From positions 680,423-744,422 of the forward strand of contig NZ_LSKU01000001.1 in assembly GCF_001561915.1 (NCBI RefSeq): a stretch of DNA of 64,000 nucleotides, given 5' to 3'. The notes below the pieces were generated by a model. That model was not told the DNA's origin, made no database searches, and saw only the letters and a program-made list of their open reading frames with translations. Both the position numbers and the translations under genes were made by a program. Origin of the DNA: Tepidibacillus decaturensis (GTDB lineage: Bacteria; Bacillota; Bacilli; Tepidibacillales; Tepidibacillaceae). Positions within the stretch are counted from its first letter, which is position 1, and every line of letters begins with the position of its first letter. Positions 1 through 8,167 of this stretch are shown here, piece by piece.

Positions 1-79
1 GGAAGAAAGGGAATTTTACCATTTAGAACGTTTATGGGGAGATGCACCCCGAATTGAATTTGAGGAGAATACAGAATGA
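1..79 (+). CDS. rsfS: RsfS ribosomal silencing factor, C-terminal end
   Basis: Only the last 25 codons are in the window, read from base 2 and ending at TGA 77-79. The visible end contains FYHLERLWGDAPRIEF, the typical C-terminal motif of RsfS (YqeL/Iojap), which binds ribosomal protein L14 and blocks 50S-30S joining when nutrients are short. The stop overlaps the start of the next gene in an ATGA arrangement, so the two are probably translationally coupled. In B. subtilis yqeL is followed directly by yqeM; here cvfB lies between them. The call rests on a short but characteristic segment. Confidence 0.8.
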   Translation, partial: EEREFYHLERLWGDAPRIEFEENTE

Positions 80-966
80 GTTTACAAACAGGTATGTACT
101 ATGTATTAAAGGTGGAAAGAGAGTCTCCATTTGGTTATTTTTTAAGTGATGGAACAGAAGATGTACTTCTTCATTTTTCTGAGACTAATCAGCAAAAGTT
201 TGAACTAGGGGATCAGATTGAAGTCTTTTTATATAATGACCATAAAGGAAGAATAGCTGCAACGTTGCATACCCCAAAAATTGTTATGGGTGAAATTGGT
301 TTTTTAACTGTAGATGGATATGAAACAAGAATGGGTTTTTTTCTAGATAATGGAATTAGTAAGCAAGTTCTTTTACCTATATCTGAATTGCCAGAAGAAA
401 AGAAAATTTGGCCAAAACCTGGTGATCAATTATTAGTCAAATTGGTTCATGATAAGCAAAAACGCTTATTGGCCCATTTGGTAGATGATGAACAGGAAAT
501 AAAGAGTTTCATCGATCAACAATTAGATGGTCATTTGCCAGATCCTATAAAACAAACCCAATTTGTAAAAGGGATTGTACTTCGTCATATAAGTGTAGGC
601 GCACATGTTTATTTGGAAAATCATCAAATTGGTTTTCTCCATCGTATGGAACAAATACATGAACTAAGATTAGGGGAAAATGTACAGGTAAGACTTACGT
701 TTGTTCGCGATGATGGTAGAGTAAATCTCTCAATGAAACCATTAAAGCAAACCAGTAGAATAGAAGATGCAGACCGTATTTTAGAGGTATTACATGAACG
801 GGGAGGGGCTATGCCTTATTGGGATAAAACCCCACCAGATATTTTACAAAAGAAATTTAATTTAAGTAAAGCAGCATTTAAACGAGCATTAGGAAAGTTG
901 ATGAAGGATGGAGTCATTTATCAAGAGGAAGGATGGACTTATTTAAAGAATCGAGATGAATTATAA
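76..966 (+). CDS. cvfB: S1-domain RNA-binding protein, CvfB/YitL family
   Basis: This 296-residue protein matches the CvfB/YitL architecture: three tandem S1-like OB folds (roughly residues 5-65, 68-140 and 160-222) followed by a winged-helix segment from about residue 228 (RIEDADRILEVLHERGG onward). The family binds RNA, and CvfB affects virulence gene expression in Staphylococcus aureus; the exact target here is unknown. The ATG overlaps the rsfS stop (ATGA), and the 3' end overlaps the next gene by 11 bases, so rsfS, cvfB and the methyltransferase look like one operon. In B. subtilis yitL is located elsewhere, so this placement is a local rearrangement. Confidence 0.85.
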   Translation: MSLQTGMYYVLKVERESPFGYFLSDGTEDVLLHFSETNQQKFELGDQIEVFLYNDHKGRIAATLHTPKIVMGEIGFLTVDGYETRMGFFLDNGISKQVLLPISELPEEKKIWPKPGDQLLVKLVHDKQKRLLAHLVDDEQEIKSFIDQQLDGHLPDPIKQTQFVKGIVLRHISVGAHVYLENHQIGFLHRMEQIHELRLGENVQVRLTFVRDDGRVNLSMKPLKQTSRIEDADRILEVLHERGGAMPYWDKTPPDILQKKFNLSKAAFKRALGKLMKDGVIYQEEGWTYLKNRDEL

Positions 967-1702
967 AAAATTTGCCTATGTCTATGACCAATTGATGAAA
1001 GATGCCCCATATGACCAATGGATAAAAATAACGGAGATGCTCGTTAAAAAATACAACCTTCATCCTTCACAGATCATTGATTTAGGCTGTGGTACTGGGA
1101 ATATCGCAATTCCTTTAAGTAAACAGGGCTACCAAATGATCGGGGTTGATTTATCCGAAGAAATGTTGTCCATCGCTTTTGACAAGATGTTAGAATCACA
1201 TGTTTCTTTTCCTCTTATTCAACAAAACATGATGGAGTTAGATATTGATCAAAAGGTTGGACTTATCATAAGTTATTGCGATTCATTTAATTACTTACAC
1301 GGAATCGAAGAGGTAAAAAAAGCATTTATTCAAGTGAATAAACACCTTGAGGACGGGGCATACTTTATATTTGATATGCATTCTCCTTACAAATTTAGGG
1401 AAGTCTTCCATGGTCAAACCTTTGCTTGGAATGATGAGGATATTTCTGTGATTTGGCAAACAGAGGTAGATATCGATCAATTGATGGTAAACCATGATCT
1501 AACTTTTTTTGTGAAGCAATCTGAGCGTTGTTATGAAAAGTTTCAAGAAACTCATATTCAGCAAACATATTCCATGGAAATGGTAAAACAAGGCTTAGAA
1601 GAAACGGGTTTTGAATTAGAGGAAGTTTTTGGTGATTTTCAATTGCAACCAGTTCAAGAAAATACTGAGCGGATTTTTTACGTTGCAAGAAAACAATCTT
1701 AA
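956..1702 (+). CDS. yqeM: Class I SAM-dependent methyltransferase, YqeM-like
   Basis: The 248-residue product carries the SAM-binding motif I IIDLGCGTGNIAIPL near residues 40-55 and a following acidic strand-end motif (MIGVDLSEEML), as expected for a Rossmann-fold class I methyltransferase. Position after rsfS (with cvfB between) and upstream of the comE genes matches yqeM of B. subtilis. The methylated substrate is not known for this family. The start overlaps the end of cvfB, which suggests coupling. A sigma-A-type promoter begins immediately after the stop, so the following leuS transcript is separate. Confidence 0.8.
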   Translation: MNYKKFAYVYDQLMKDAPYDQWIKITEMLVKKYNLHPSQIIDLGCGTGNIAIPLSKQGYQMIGVDLSEEMLSIAFDKMLESHVSFPLIQQNMMELDIDQKVGLIISYCDSFNYLHGIEEVKKAFIQVNKHLEDGAYFIFDMHSPYKFREVFHGQTFAWNDEDISVIWQTEVDIDQLMVNHDLTFFVKQSERCYEKFQETHIQQTYSMEMVKQGLEETGFELEEVFGDFQLQPVQENTERIFYVARKQS

Positions 1703-1708
1703 TTTCTA

Positions 1709-1738
1709 TTGACATTTTACGACAAGATTGCATATAAT
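1709..1738 (+). promoter_or_regulatory. Sigma-A-type promoter of leuS
   Basis: TTGACA at 1709-1714 and TATAAT at 1733-1738 are separated by 18 bases. Both hexamers are perfect matches to the vegetative consensus. The promoter lies about 55 bases before the leucine T-box leader and is well placed to drive it. Confidence 0.8.
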
Positions 1739-1794
1739 CATAAATAATCTGATCTAGTACAAAAGTAATGCAAAGGAGTAGTAACAAGCCATAG

Positions 1795-2019
1795 ATTTTG
1801 AGAGAGTCGGTGGTTGGTGAGAACCGATAATCAAAAGCTTGCGAACTCGCCTTTAAACTGTAGATAGGAAAGCAAAGTACTCTCTACCGTACCTCTGCGT
1901 TAAAGAGCTCGAGTGGTATTTATGGTTGAGTAGATATCATTAGGGTGGTACCACGGGAAATGTAACCTAACCTCTCGTCCCTAGCACATGCTTTGGGGTG
2001 GGAGGTTTTATTATTTTTT
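1795..2019 (+). promoter_or_regulatory. T-box leader (leucine, CUC specifier) upstream of leuS
   Basis: The segment shows the T-box layout. There is a long Stem I beginning AGAGAGTCGG at 1801, a specifier-loop sequence GAACTCGCC with codon CTC (Leu), and the conserved T-box sequence AGGGTGGTACCACGGG near 1940-1956. It ends in an intrinsic terminator whose arms are about 1968-1980 and 1995-2007, followed by a T-rich tract. Uncharged tRNA-Leu would pair with the specifier and the T-box bulge and stabilise the antiterminator, allowing leuS transcription. The specifier agrees with the downstream leucyl-tRNA synthetase, which supports the reading. Confidence 0.92.
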
Positions 2020-2033
2020 AGGAGGTTTTTACC

Positions 2034-4505
2034 ATGAATGAACAGGTTTATCAACCTAGAGAAATTGAACGAAAATGGCAACAAATCTGGGAAGAAACAG
2101 ATGCACACAAAACCAATGAAGATGAAAAAAAACCCAAATTTTATACCTTGGAGATGTTCCCATACCCTTCTGGCGAAGGATTACATATGGGTCATGTCCG
2201 TGTTTATACCATTGGTGATGTGATTGCTCGTTTTAAACGAATGAAGGGATATCAAGTCCTTCATCCAATGGGTGCTGATGCGTTTGGATTACCTGCAGAA
2301 AATGCCGCAATCCAAAGAGGAGTCAATCCAAGAGAGTGGACCCTAAACAATATGGAAAGGATTCGTAATGAACAAAAACGTTTAGGTGTTTCATATGACT
2401 GGGATCGTTATGTAGCCACCTGTTTACCTGATTATTATAAATTCACCCAATGGCTCTTCTTGCTTTTCTATGAAAGAGGGTTAGCTTACAAGAAAAAAGC
2501 AGCAGTTAACTGGTGTCCTACCTGTAACACGGTATTAGCAAATGAACAGGTCGAAGATGGGAAATGTTGGCGTTGTGATAGCGAAGTGACCAAAAAAGAA
2601 TTAAACCAATGGTTCTTCCGTATCACTGATTATGCGGAACGCTTACTTCAAGATTTAGACCAATTAGAGGGTTGGCCTGATAAAGTAAAAATGATGCAAA
2701 AAAACTGGATTGGTAAAAGTGAAGGAGCAGAAGTGGTTTTTACTGTTCCAGCACTAGAGGATACGAAGATTTCAGTGTTTACAACTCGCCCAGACACTTT
2801 ATATGGTGTAACCTATATGGTTGTTGCACCAGAACATCCTCTTGTCCCCCAATTGATTGCAGGGAAAGAGAATGAAAAGGCAATTCTTGAATTTATTGAA
2901 GAATTGAAAAAGGTAAATGAAATTACCCGTACCTCTACTGAAGTGGAGAAAGTGGGTTATTTTACTGGAACCTATGCCAAACACCCGTTAACAGGGGCAG
3001 ATATTCCAATCTGGGTAGCTAACTATGTGTTAATGGATTATGGTACAGGGGCTGTTATGGGAGTTCCTGCTCACGATGAGCGTGACTTCTTATTTGCAAA
3101 AAAATATCAACTTCCCATTAAAATTGTGGTTCAGTCTAAAGAGGGTGAACCTTATACACTAGAACAAATGACTGGGGCATTTACAGAGGATGGAGTTCTT
3201 GTTAATTCAGATCAATTTAATGGTTTAAACAATAGGGAAGCGATTCGAACAATTGGTGAATATCTTGAAAAAATAGGTAAAGGAAAATTAACTGTATCTT
3301 ATCGTTTACGTGATTGGCTTATTTCTCGTCAACGTTACTGGGGAACACCTATTCCAATGGTGTATTGTGAAACATGTGGAAATGTACCCGTTCCTCTTGA
3401 GCAATTACCTGTTATTTTGCCAGAAGACGTAGTGTTTAACGGTAAAGATAATCCTTTAACCACTTCAGAAGCATTTGTTCATACGACTTGTCCGAAATGT
3501 GGGGGTCCTGCTCACCGAGAAACAGATACGATGGATACATTTATTGATTCATCATGGTATTACTTCCGTTACGCAAGCCCTCATGAAGAGATCAAACCAT
3601 TTGATTCAAGACAGGTAAATAAATGGCTTCCAGTTGATGAATATATTGGTGGAATTGAACACGCTGTATTACATCTACTCTATTCGCGTTTCTTTACAAA
3701 AGTATTTTATGATGCAGGTCTTATTTCATTCCAAGAGCCTTTTAAGTCCCTTCTTACTCAAGGAATGGTACTTAAAGACGGAGCAAAAATGTCCAAATCA
3801 AAAGGGAATGTCGTTAGTCCAAATGAGATCATTGAAAAATATGGTGCTGATACAGGGCGTCTATTTATCCTATTTGCTGCACCACCTGATCGAGATCTAG
3901 ATTGGAGCGATTCAGGAGTAGAGGGAAGTCATCGCTTCTTAAATCGTGTGTGGAGAATGGTACAACAGCATCTAGAAATCCTTACACAGACTTATCCATA
4001 TCAAGTGGAAACTGATGCGGAAAAAGAGCTTCGCCGAATGATTCATCTTACCATCAAACGAGTGACTGAAGATATTGATGAAAGAGATAACTTTAACACA
4101 GCGATTAGCGCAATTATGGAGTTAGTGAACAAAATTTATGTTTATCCAGAGGATGGCAATAAAGGGTTGCTAAAAGAAGCGATTGAAACCACTGTCATTC
4201 TACTTGCTCCGATGACACCACACCTGGCAGAAGAATTGTGGCAAATGATTGGACAAAGGGAAAGTATTCATAAAGAAAAATGGCCAACATATCAAGAAGA
4301 GTATCTAGTGTTAGATGAAGTGGAAATTGCAGTACAAATCAATGGAAAAATCAAAGGAAAAATGGTTGTCCCAACTTCCTATTCCAAAGAGGAGTTAGAA
4401 AAGGAAGTTCTTTCTGATCCAAGATTAGAAGATTGGAAGGCTGGTAAAGAAGTCCGTAAAGTGATTGTCGTTCCAGGAAAACTGGTCAATATTGTTGTTG
4501 GCTAA
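2034..4505 (+). CDS. leuS: Leucyl-tRNA synthetase
   Basis: The 823-residue class Ia synthetase charges tRNA-Leu with leucine. The ATP-binding HIGH-type motif is HMGH at residues 51-54 and the KMSKS loop is intact at residues 585-589. Between them lies the CP1 editing domain, containing TTRPDTLYG and the conserved [10 protein letters not shown] segment. The zinc-ribbon motif WCPTCNTVL is near residue 160. The length is slightly above the usual ~805 of Bacillus. The ATG follows AGGAGG with good spacing. Transcription is controlled by the leucine T-box immediately upstream and ends at a strong hairpin 16 bases after the stop. The gene is monocistronic. Confidence 0.98.
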   Translation: MNEQVYQPREIERKWQQIWEETDAHKTNEDEKKPKFYTLEMFPYPSGEGLHMGHVRVYTIGDVIARFKRMKGYQVLHPMGADAFGLPAENAAIQRGVNPREWTLNNMERIRNEQKRLGVSYDWDRYVATCLPDYYKFTQWLFLLFYERGLAYKKKAAVNWCPTCNTVLANEQVEDGKCWRCDSEVTKKELNQWFFRITDYAERLLQDLDQLEGWPDKVKMMQKNWIGKSEGAEVVFTVPALEDTKISVFTTRPDTLYGVTYMVVAPEHPLVPQLIAGKENEKAILEFIEELKKVNEITRTSTEVEKVGYFTGTYAKHPLTGADIPIWVANYVLMDYGTGAVMGVPAHDERDFLFAKKYQLPIKIVVQSKEGEPYTLEQMTGAFTEDGVLVNSDQFNGLNNREAIRTIGEYLEKIGKGKLTVSYRLRDWLISRQRYWGTPIPMVYCETCGNVPVPLEQLPVILPEDVVFNGKDNPLTTSEAFVHTTCPKCGGPAHRETDTMDTFIDSSWYYFRYASPHEEIKPFDSRQVNKWLPVDEYIGGIEHAVLHLLYSRFFTKVFYDAGLISFQEPFKSLLTQGMVLKDGAKMSKSKGNVVSPNEIIEKYGADTGRLFILFAAPPDRDLDWSDSGVEGSHRFLNRVWRMVQQHLEILTQTYPYQVETDAEKELRRMIHLTIKRVTEDIDERDNFNTAISAIMELVNKIYVYPEDGNKGLLKEAIETTVILLAPMTPHLAEELWQMIGQRESIHKEKWPTYQEEYLVLDEVEIAVQINGKIKGKMVVPTSYSKEELEKEVLSDPRLEDWKAGKEVRKVIVVPGKLVNIVVG

Positions 4506-4520
4506 TAAATAAATCATAAG

Positions 4521-4552
4521 AAAGACTACTGGACAAACCAGTAGTCTTTTTG
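4521..4552 (+). terminator. Intrinsic terminator after leuS
   Basis: AAAGACTACTGG and CCAGTAGTCTTT form a perfect stem around a four-base loop, followed by a T run. Confidence 0.9.
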
Positions 4553-4588
4553 TACAAAAAGCAGGAAATTTATGCTTTTTGTCAAATA

Positions 4589-4858
4589 TTAGGAATGTGT
4601 TTTCATTTTATTCGCATATGCTGTGAACATTTCCATTGTTACTTCTTTTCGAGAAGGAAGCTGATTCTTTAGTGCGTATCGATTCATTTCATTAGTCCAT
4701 TGATTTAACTTAGTTAAATCTACATTTTTTCCTATTTTATATTCGGTTAGTAATTCATCTATAATCCGTTCACGCTGCTGATCCATTTGTTTATATACTT
4801 CGATGGCATGAACTTTTTCATTTACTTTTTTTGATATTTCCAAATGAACGCTATTCAT
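4589..4858 (-). CDS. DUF2533 (YpbS-like) protein of unknown function
   Basis: This 89-residue mostly helical soluble protein resembles the DUF2533/YpbS family of Bacillaceae. It has an N-terminal helix with a KKVNEKVHAIEVY segment, a repeat-like middle (LNQWTNEMNRYA) and the C-terminal motif LPSRKEVTMEMFTAYA. No catalytic residues or membrane segments are visible and the function of the family is unknown. On the minus strand the ATG is preceded by a GAGGTGA-like ribosome binding site. It is convergent with leuS and divergent from comEA, so it is transcribed alone. The family call is from memory of a short conserved pattern and is less certain than those for larger genes. Confidence 0.65.
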   Translation of the reverse strand: MNSVHLEISKKVNEKVHAIEVYKQMDQQRERIIDELLTEYKIGKNVDLTKLNQWTNEMNRYALKNQLPSRKEVTMEMFTAYANKMKTHS

Positions 4859-4935
4859 TTTATCACCTCAACCTTTTGATTCTATTATTTTATATCAATA
4901 ATTAAAAAAATGCAGTAGTAGAAAGGGGAAGAAGA

Positions 4936-5580
4936 ATGGGAAGTCTCCCAAATATACGGTTTACAAAAAGAGAAAAAGTCTTACTCGGACTGTTGATTAT
5001 TTTTTTACTTATCATCATTAGTCAATACATCTCTTATCATCAAAAACAGCCACCTACGTTTGCGGATGAACCTTTAGCTGAGTTATCCACCGAAAAAGGG
5101 GATACCCCACAAGGAGAAGTAAAGCAAACGGAAATGACAAATCCTAAGAAGATAGTAGTTGATGTGAAAGGAGCAGTAGCAAAACCAGGAATCTACCAAT
5201 TAACAGAGGGGTCAAGGGTAAAAGAAGCGTTAGATCTTGCTGGAGGGACCTTAGCAAATGCAGATTTAAACCAAGTCAATTTAGCTCAAAAAATCGCAGA
5301 TGAAATGGTCATTTTTGTCCCTGTTCAAGGAGAAACTCTAAATGGTGTATCTTCTGGATTAGGTGTATCTTTTGAATCAAATGCTGAAACAATTTCCATC
5401 AACCAAGCAAGTGAAAAAGAGCTGATGCAATTAGATGGAATTGGTCCTGCTAAGGCAAAAGCTATTATAGAATACCGAACAAAACAAGGTAAATTTCAGA
5501 CGATTGAAGATCTGATGAATGTGCCAGGAATCGGCCAAAAAACTTTTGAACAAATAAAAGAAAAAATTTCAGTGCATTAA
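4936..5580 (+). CDS. comEA: Competence DNA receptor ComEA
   Basis: ComEA is the membrane-anchored double-stranded DNA receptor of the competence uptake machine. The 214-residue product has a short cytoplasmic N-terminus and one membrane segment at about residues 14-31 (VLLGLLIIFLLIIIS). A linker follows, then an SLBB-type domain at about 72-125 (VVDVKGAVAKPGIYQL) and a C-terminal helix-hairpin-helix DNA-binding domain from about 150 (INQASEKELMQLDGIGPAKA; VPGIGQKTFEQIK). Length and domain order are normal. In B. subtilis comEA, comEB and comEC are adjacent; here metY and a CoA-binding protein gene lie between comEA and comEB. Confidence 0.95.
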   Translation: MGSLPNIRFTKREKVLLGLLIIFLLIIISQYISYHQKQPPTFADEPLAELSTEKGDTPQGEVKQTEMTNPKKIVVDVKGAVAKPGIYQLTEGSRVKEALDLAGGTLANADLNQVNLAQKIADEMVIFVPVQGETLNGVSSGLGVSFESNAETISINQASEKELMQLDGIGPAKAKAIIEYRTKQGKFQTIEDLMNVPGIGQKTFEQIKEKISVH

Positions 5581-5620
5581 CAGAATAATGTGTTATAATA
5601 TTTTACAATTACATAATAAA

Positions 5621-5772
5621 CTCTTATCCAGAGTGGCGGAGGGACTGGCCCGAAGAAGCCCGGCAACCCCACAAGTTAATTGTGAAGGTGCTAATTCCAG
5701 CAGACGAAAGTCTGAAAGATAAGAGAATTAGGTTTTACACCTCTTTCTCTTTGAAAGAGGTTTTATTTTTTT
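5621..5772 (+). promoter_or_regulatory. SAM-I riboswitch (S-box) with terminator, upstream of metY
   Basis: The aptamer runs from CTCTTATCCAGAG at 5621 to GATAAGAG ending at 5725, and the two ends pair as P1. The conserved core GCGGAGGGACTGGCCC and GAAGCCCGGCAACC is present. The expression platform is a terminator with arms CCTCTTTC and GAAAGAGG (about 5740-5760) followed by T-rich sequence to 5772. A TATAAT box at 5594-5599 could be the -10 element. High SAM should favour termination and so shut off metY. The downstream gene fits this control. Confidence 0.95.
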
Positions 5773-5789
5773 CTAAGGAGGAATTAAAA

Positions 5790-7076
5790 ATGACAGAATT
5801 AAGGAAAGAAGAGAAAGGACTAGCAACATTAGCAATTCATGGAGGGTATACTGCAAGTAAACACTTAGGGGCGACAAATGTTCCAATCTATCAAACGGCA
5901 GCCTACCAATTTGAGAATTCAGAGCATTCTGCTGCCCTGTTTAATATGGAACAAGAAGGTAATATTTATAGCCGAATTAGTAACCCAACAACAGATCTAT
6001 TAGAACAACGTTTGGCAGCTTTAGAAGGAGGAGTAGGTGCCTTAGTTACTGCTTCTGGACAATCGGCAGCATTATTATCTATTCTTAATATTGCTGAAAC
6101 TGGAGATGAAATCATTGCTTCCAAAAACTTGTATGGGGGTACCATCACCTTATTTACATATACATTACAAAGATTAGGAATTACGATTCATTTTGTAGAT
6201 CAAAATGATTTAGATCAATGGCAAAAGCATGTGAATGAAAGAACGAAAGCCTTTTATATTGAGTCCATTAGTAATCCTTCTTTAGATGTTCCAGATATAG
6301 AGGAACTAGCTAATTTAGCACATCAAAATGGAGTTCCATTGATTGTGGATAATACATTTGCAACCCCTGTATTATTACGTCCATTTGAGTTTGGGGCAGA
6401 TCTTGTGATCCATTCCACAACCAAATATATTGGAGGGCATGGTAATACGATCGGGGGAGTTGTCGTAGATAGTGGAAAATTTCCATGGGACAATGGGAAA
6501 TTTAAGCGATTAAGCGATCCAGATCCTGCCTACCATGGACTAAGCTATATAGAACATGTCGGGGAACAGGCATATATTACAAAATTAAAGGCACAATTAA
6601 ATCGGGATATTGGTGCAACCATGGCACCATTTAATGCATTTCTGTTAATTCAAGGGTTAGAAACGCTTTCTCTTCGCATGGAAAGACATAGTACAAATGC
6701 GTTAGCTGTAGCAAACTTTTTATCTCAGCATCCGCAAGTTGAATGGGTGAATTATCCTGGTTTAGAGAATCATTCAACCTATACCTTAGCCAAGAAATAT
6801 TTAGATCATGGGCAAGGAGGTATCCTGACCTTTGGTGTAAAAGGTGGATATGAAGCAGCAAAACGTTTCATCGATAAGGTTCAATTATTTACCCATGCTG
6901 CAAATGTAGGTGATGTTAGATCCTTAGTTATCCATCCAAGTAGTTCAACTCATCACCAGTTAACAAACGAACAAAAGATAGCTGCAGGTGTATCAGATGA
7001 TTTAGTTCGAGTATCTGTTGGAATCGAAGATATTAATGACTTATTAGCTGATCTTGAACAGGCTCTAGCAGAATAA
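5790..7076 (+). CDS. metY: O-acetylhomoserine aminocarboxypropyltransferase (sulfhydrylase)
   Basis: This PLP-dependent Cys/Met-metabolism enzyme is expected to make homocysteine from O-acetylhomoserine and sulfide. The start chosen is the ATG at 5790, preceded by AAGGAGGA, giving 428 residues. A longer open frame begins inside the riboswitch and is not credible. The PLP lysine is in HSTTKYIGGHG, and the family segments AIHGGY, PIYQTAAYQFEN and YSRISNPTT are intact. The length is typical of MetY rather than the shorter cystathionine synthases and lyases, but substrate specificity within the family cannot be settled by eye. A SAM riboswitch controls it. The insertion of this unit splits the comE genes. 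Confidence 0.9.
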   Translation: MTELRKEEKGLATLAIHGGYTASKHLGATNVPIYQTAAYQFENSEHSAALFNMEQEGNIYSRISNPTTDLLEQRLAALEGGVGALVTASGQSAALLSILNIAETGDEIIASKNLYGGTITLFTYTLQRLGITIHFVDQNDLDQWQKHVNERTKAFYIESISNPSLDVPDIEELANLAHQNGVPLIVDNTFATPVLLRPFEFGADLVIHSTTKYIGGHGNTIGGVVVDSGKFPWDNGKFKRLSDPDPAYHGLSYIEHVGEQAYITKLKAQLNRDIGATMAPFNAFLLIQGLETLSLRMERHSTNALAVANFLSQHPQVEWVNYPGLENHSTYTLAKKYLDHGQGGILTFGVKGGYEAAKRFIDKVQLFTHAANVGDVRSLVIHPSSSTHHQLTNEQKIAAGVSDDLVRVSVGIEDINDLLADLEQALAE

Positions 7077-7139
7077 TTATTGACTTATTCCTAAGAAATA
7101 CAATATTGTATAGGTAAATGATAAAAAGGGGAGCTTTCC

Positions 7140-7553
7140 ATGAGTCTTTTAACTACAAATGAACAAATCAAAGAACTGATTCAAGAAACAAAACGTATCG
7201 CAATTGTAGGATTATCCAATAAACCTGATCGTGATAGCTATAGAGTGGCTGAGTATTTATTAAATCATGGTTTTGAGATTATTCCAGTCAATCCAACCAT
7301 CGATGAAGTATTAGGAGTAAAAGCTGTTGCCTCCTTAAAAGAAATTAAAGGGACAGTCGATATGGTTGATGTATTCCGTCGTGCTGATCAAGTCATGCCT
7401 GTTGTAGAAGAGGCGATTGAAATCGGAGCAAAATCAATTTGGTTCCAATTAGGTGTGGTTAATGAAAAAGCGGCCAAGGTAGCTTCTGATAAAGGTTTAA
7501 AAGTGGTTATGGATCGCTGTATAAAGATTGAACATGGAAGATTATTCTTTTAA
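7140..7553 (+). CDS. CoA-binding domain protein, YneT/YccU family
   Basis: The 137-residue protein is a single Rossmann-type CoA-binding domain. Its motifs are RIAIVGLSNKPDRDSYRVAEYL near the N-terminus, EIIPVNPTIDEVLG, and a C-terminal IWFQLGVVNEKAA segment followed by VVMDRCIKIEHGRL. Members bind CoA but have no established physiological role. The ATG is preceded by AAAAAGGGGAG. It lies between metY and comEB, with its stop only 4-17 bases from the possible comEB starts, so it may be co-transcribed with comEB. A weak TTGACT at 7080 could be a promoter element. Confidence 0.85.
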   Translation: MSLLTTNEQIKELIQETKRIAIVGLSNKPDRDSYRVAEYLLNHGFEIIPVNPTIDEVLGVKAVASLKEIKGTVDMVDVFRRADQVMPVVEEAIEIGAKSIWFQLGVVNEKAAKVASDKGLKVVMDRCIKIEHGRLFF

Positions 7554-7569
7554 AGGAATGAAGTTTAGG

Positions 7570-8070
7570 ATGGGAAAAGAAAAAGAACAAAAAGATCAGC
7601 ATTACCGTAAAAGCTGGGATGAATATTTTATGGATTTGGCCTTTACCGTCGCTGAAAGAGCAACTTGTCCGAGAAGACATGTAGGAGCAATCCTTGTTAA
7701 AAACAAGAAATTGCTGGGTACAGGCTACAACGGAAGCCCCTCAGGGGTCGCTGATTGCTATGAACAGGGGTGTCTAATCGAACACTATCATGAAAATGGT
7801 GTAGAAAAAGAAAGATGTATTCGAACCATTCATGCAGAAGTAAATTTAGTTTTGTTTACCAATCGCGAGGATCGAGAAGATGCTACTGTTTTTGTAACGG
7901 ATTCCCCTTGCTATAACTGTGCGAAGATGTTAGCAAATAGCGGTATCAAAGAAGTTGTATATGAGCGAGTCTATGAAAAAGACCATCCTAAAGTTTCTGC
8001 CCTTTTTAATGAAGCAAAGATTCAATATCGACAATATTTAAGAAATAGTGTGCCAGCCCTTCCTCAGTAA
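7570..8070 (+). CDS. comEB: ComEB, dCMP deaminase family protein
   Basis: This zinc-dependent deoxycytidylate deaminase converts dCMP to dUMP for thymidylate synthesis. The catalytic HAEVNLVLF (His and proton-donor Glu) and the zinc ligands PCYNCAKML are intact, as is the TGYNGSPSGV substrate loop. The open frame extends upstream to 7528. ATG codons at 7528, 7558 and 7570 are possible starts, and 7570 (166 residues) best fits family length and the AAAGGA at 7552-7557. In B. subtilis the gene sits in the comE operon although its role in DNA uptake is not established. A terminator overlaps its 3' end. Confidence 0.88.
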   Translation: MGKEKEQKDQHYRKSWDEYFMDLAFTVAERATCPRRHVGAILVKNKKLLGTGYNGSPSGVADCYEQGCLIEHYHENGVEKERCIRTIHAEVNLVLFTNREDREDATVFVTDSPCYNCAKMLANSGIKEVVYERVYEKDHPKVSALFNEAKIQYRQYLRNSVPALPQ

Positions 8071-8087
8071 TGATGGAGGGTTTTTTT
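8057..8087 (+). terminator. Probable terminator at the end of comEB
   Basis: CCCTTCC and GGAGGG pair with one bulged base around a loop that contains the comEB stop, followed by seven T. It would separate comEB from comEC. Confidence 0.7.
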
Positions 8088-8167
8088 CATGATAAAAAAG
8101 GAAGGGAAACAAGGAAATAGAGAGAATTATCTATAGGAATCATGTAATGTGAGGTAGATGTTTCCTG

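Noticed and set aside
1395..1787. 130-codon open frame on the minus strand opposite yqeM
   Set aside because: It is antisense to a conserved methyltransferase, has no ribosome binding site or recognisable motif, and such shadows are common in AT-rich DNA. The other antisense frames opposite dnaK, dnaJ, grpE, floA and ppdK were dropped for the same reason.
5682..5789. Extension of metY upstream to an ATG at 5682
   Set aside because: This stretch is the 3' part of the SAM riboswitch and its terminator; the ATG at 5790 has a proper ribosome binding site and matches family length.
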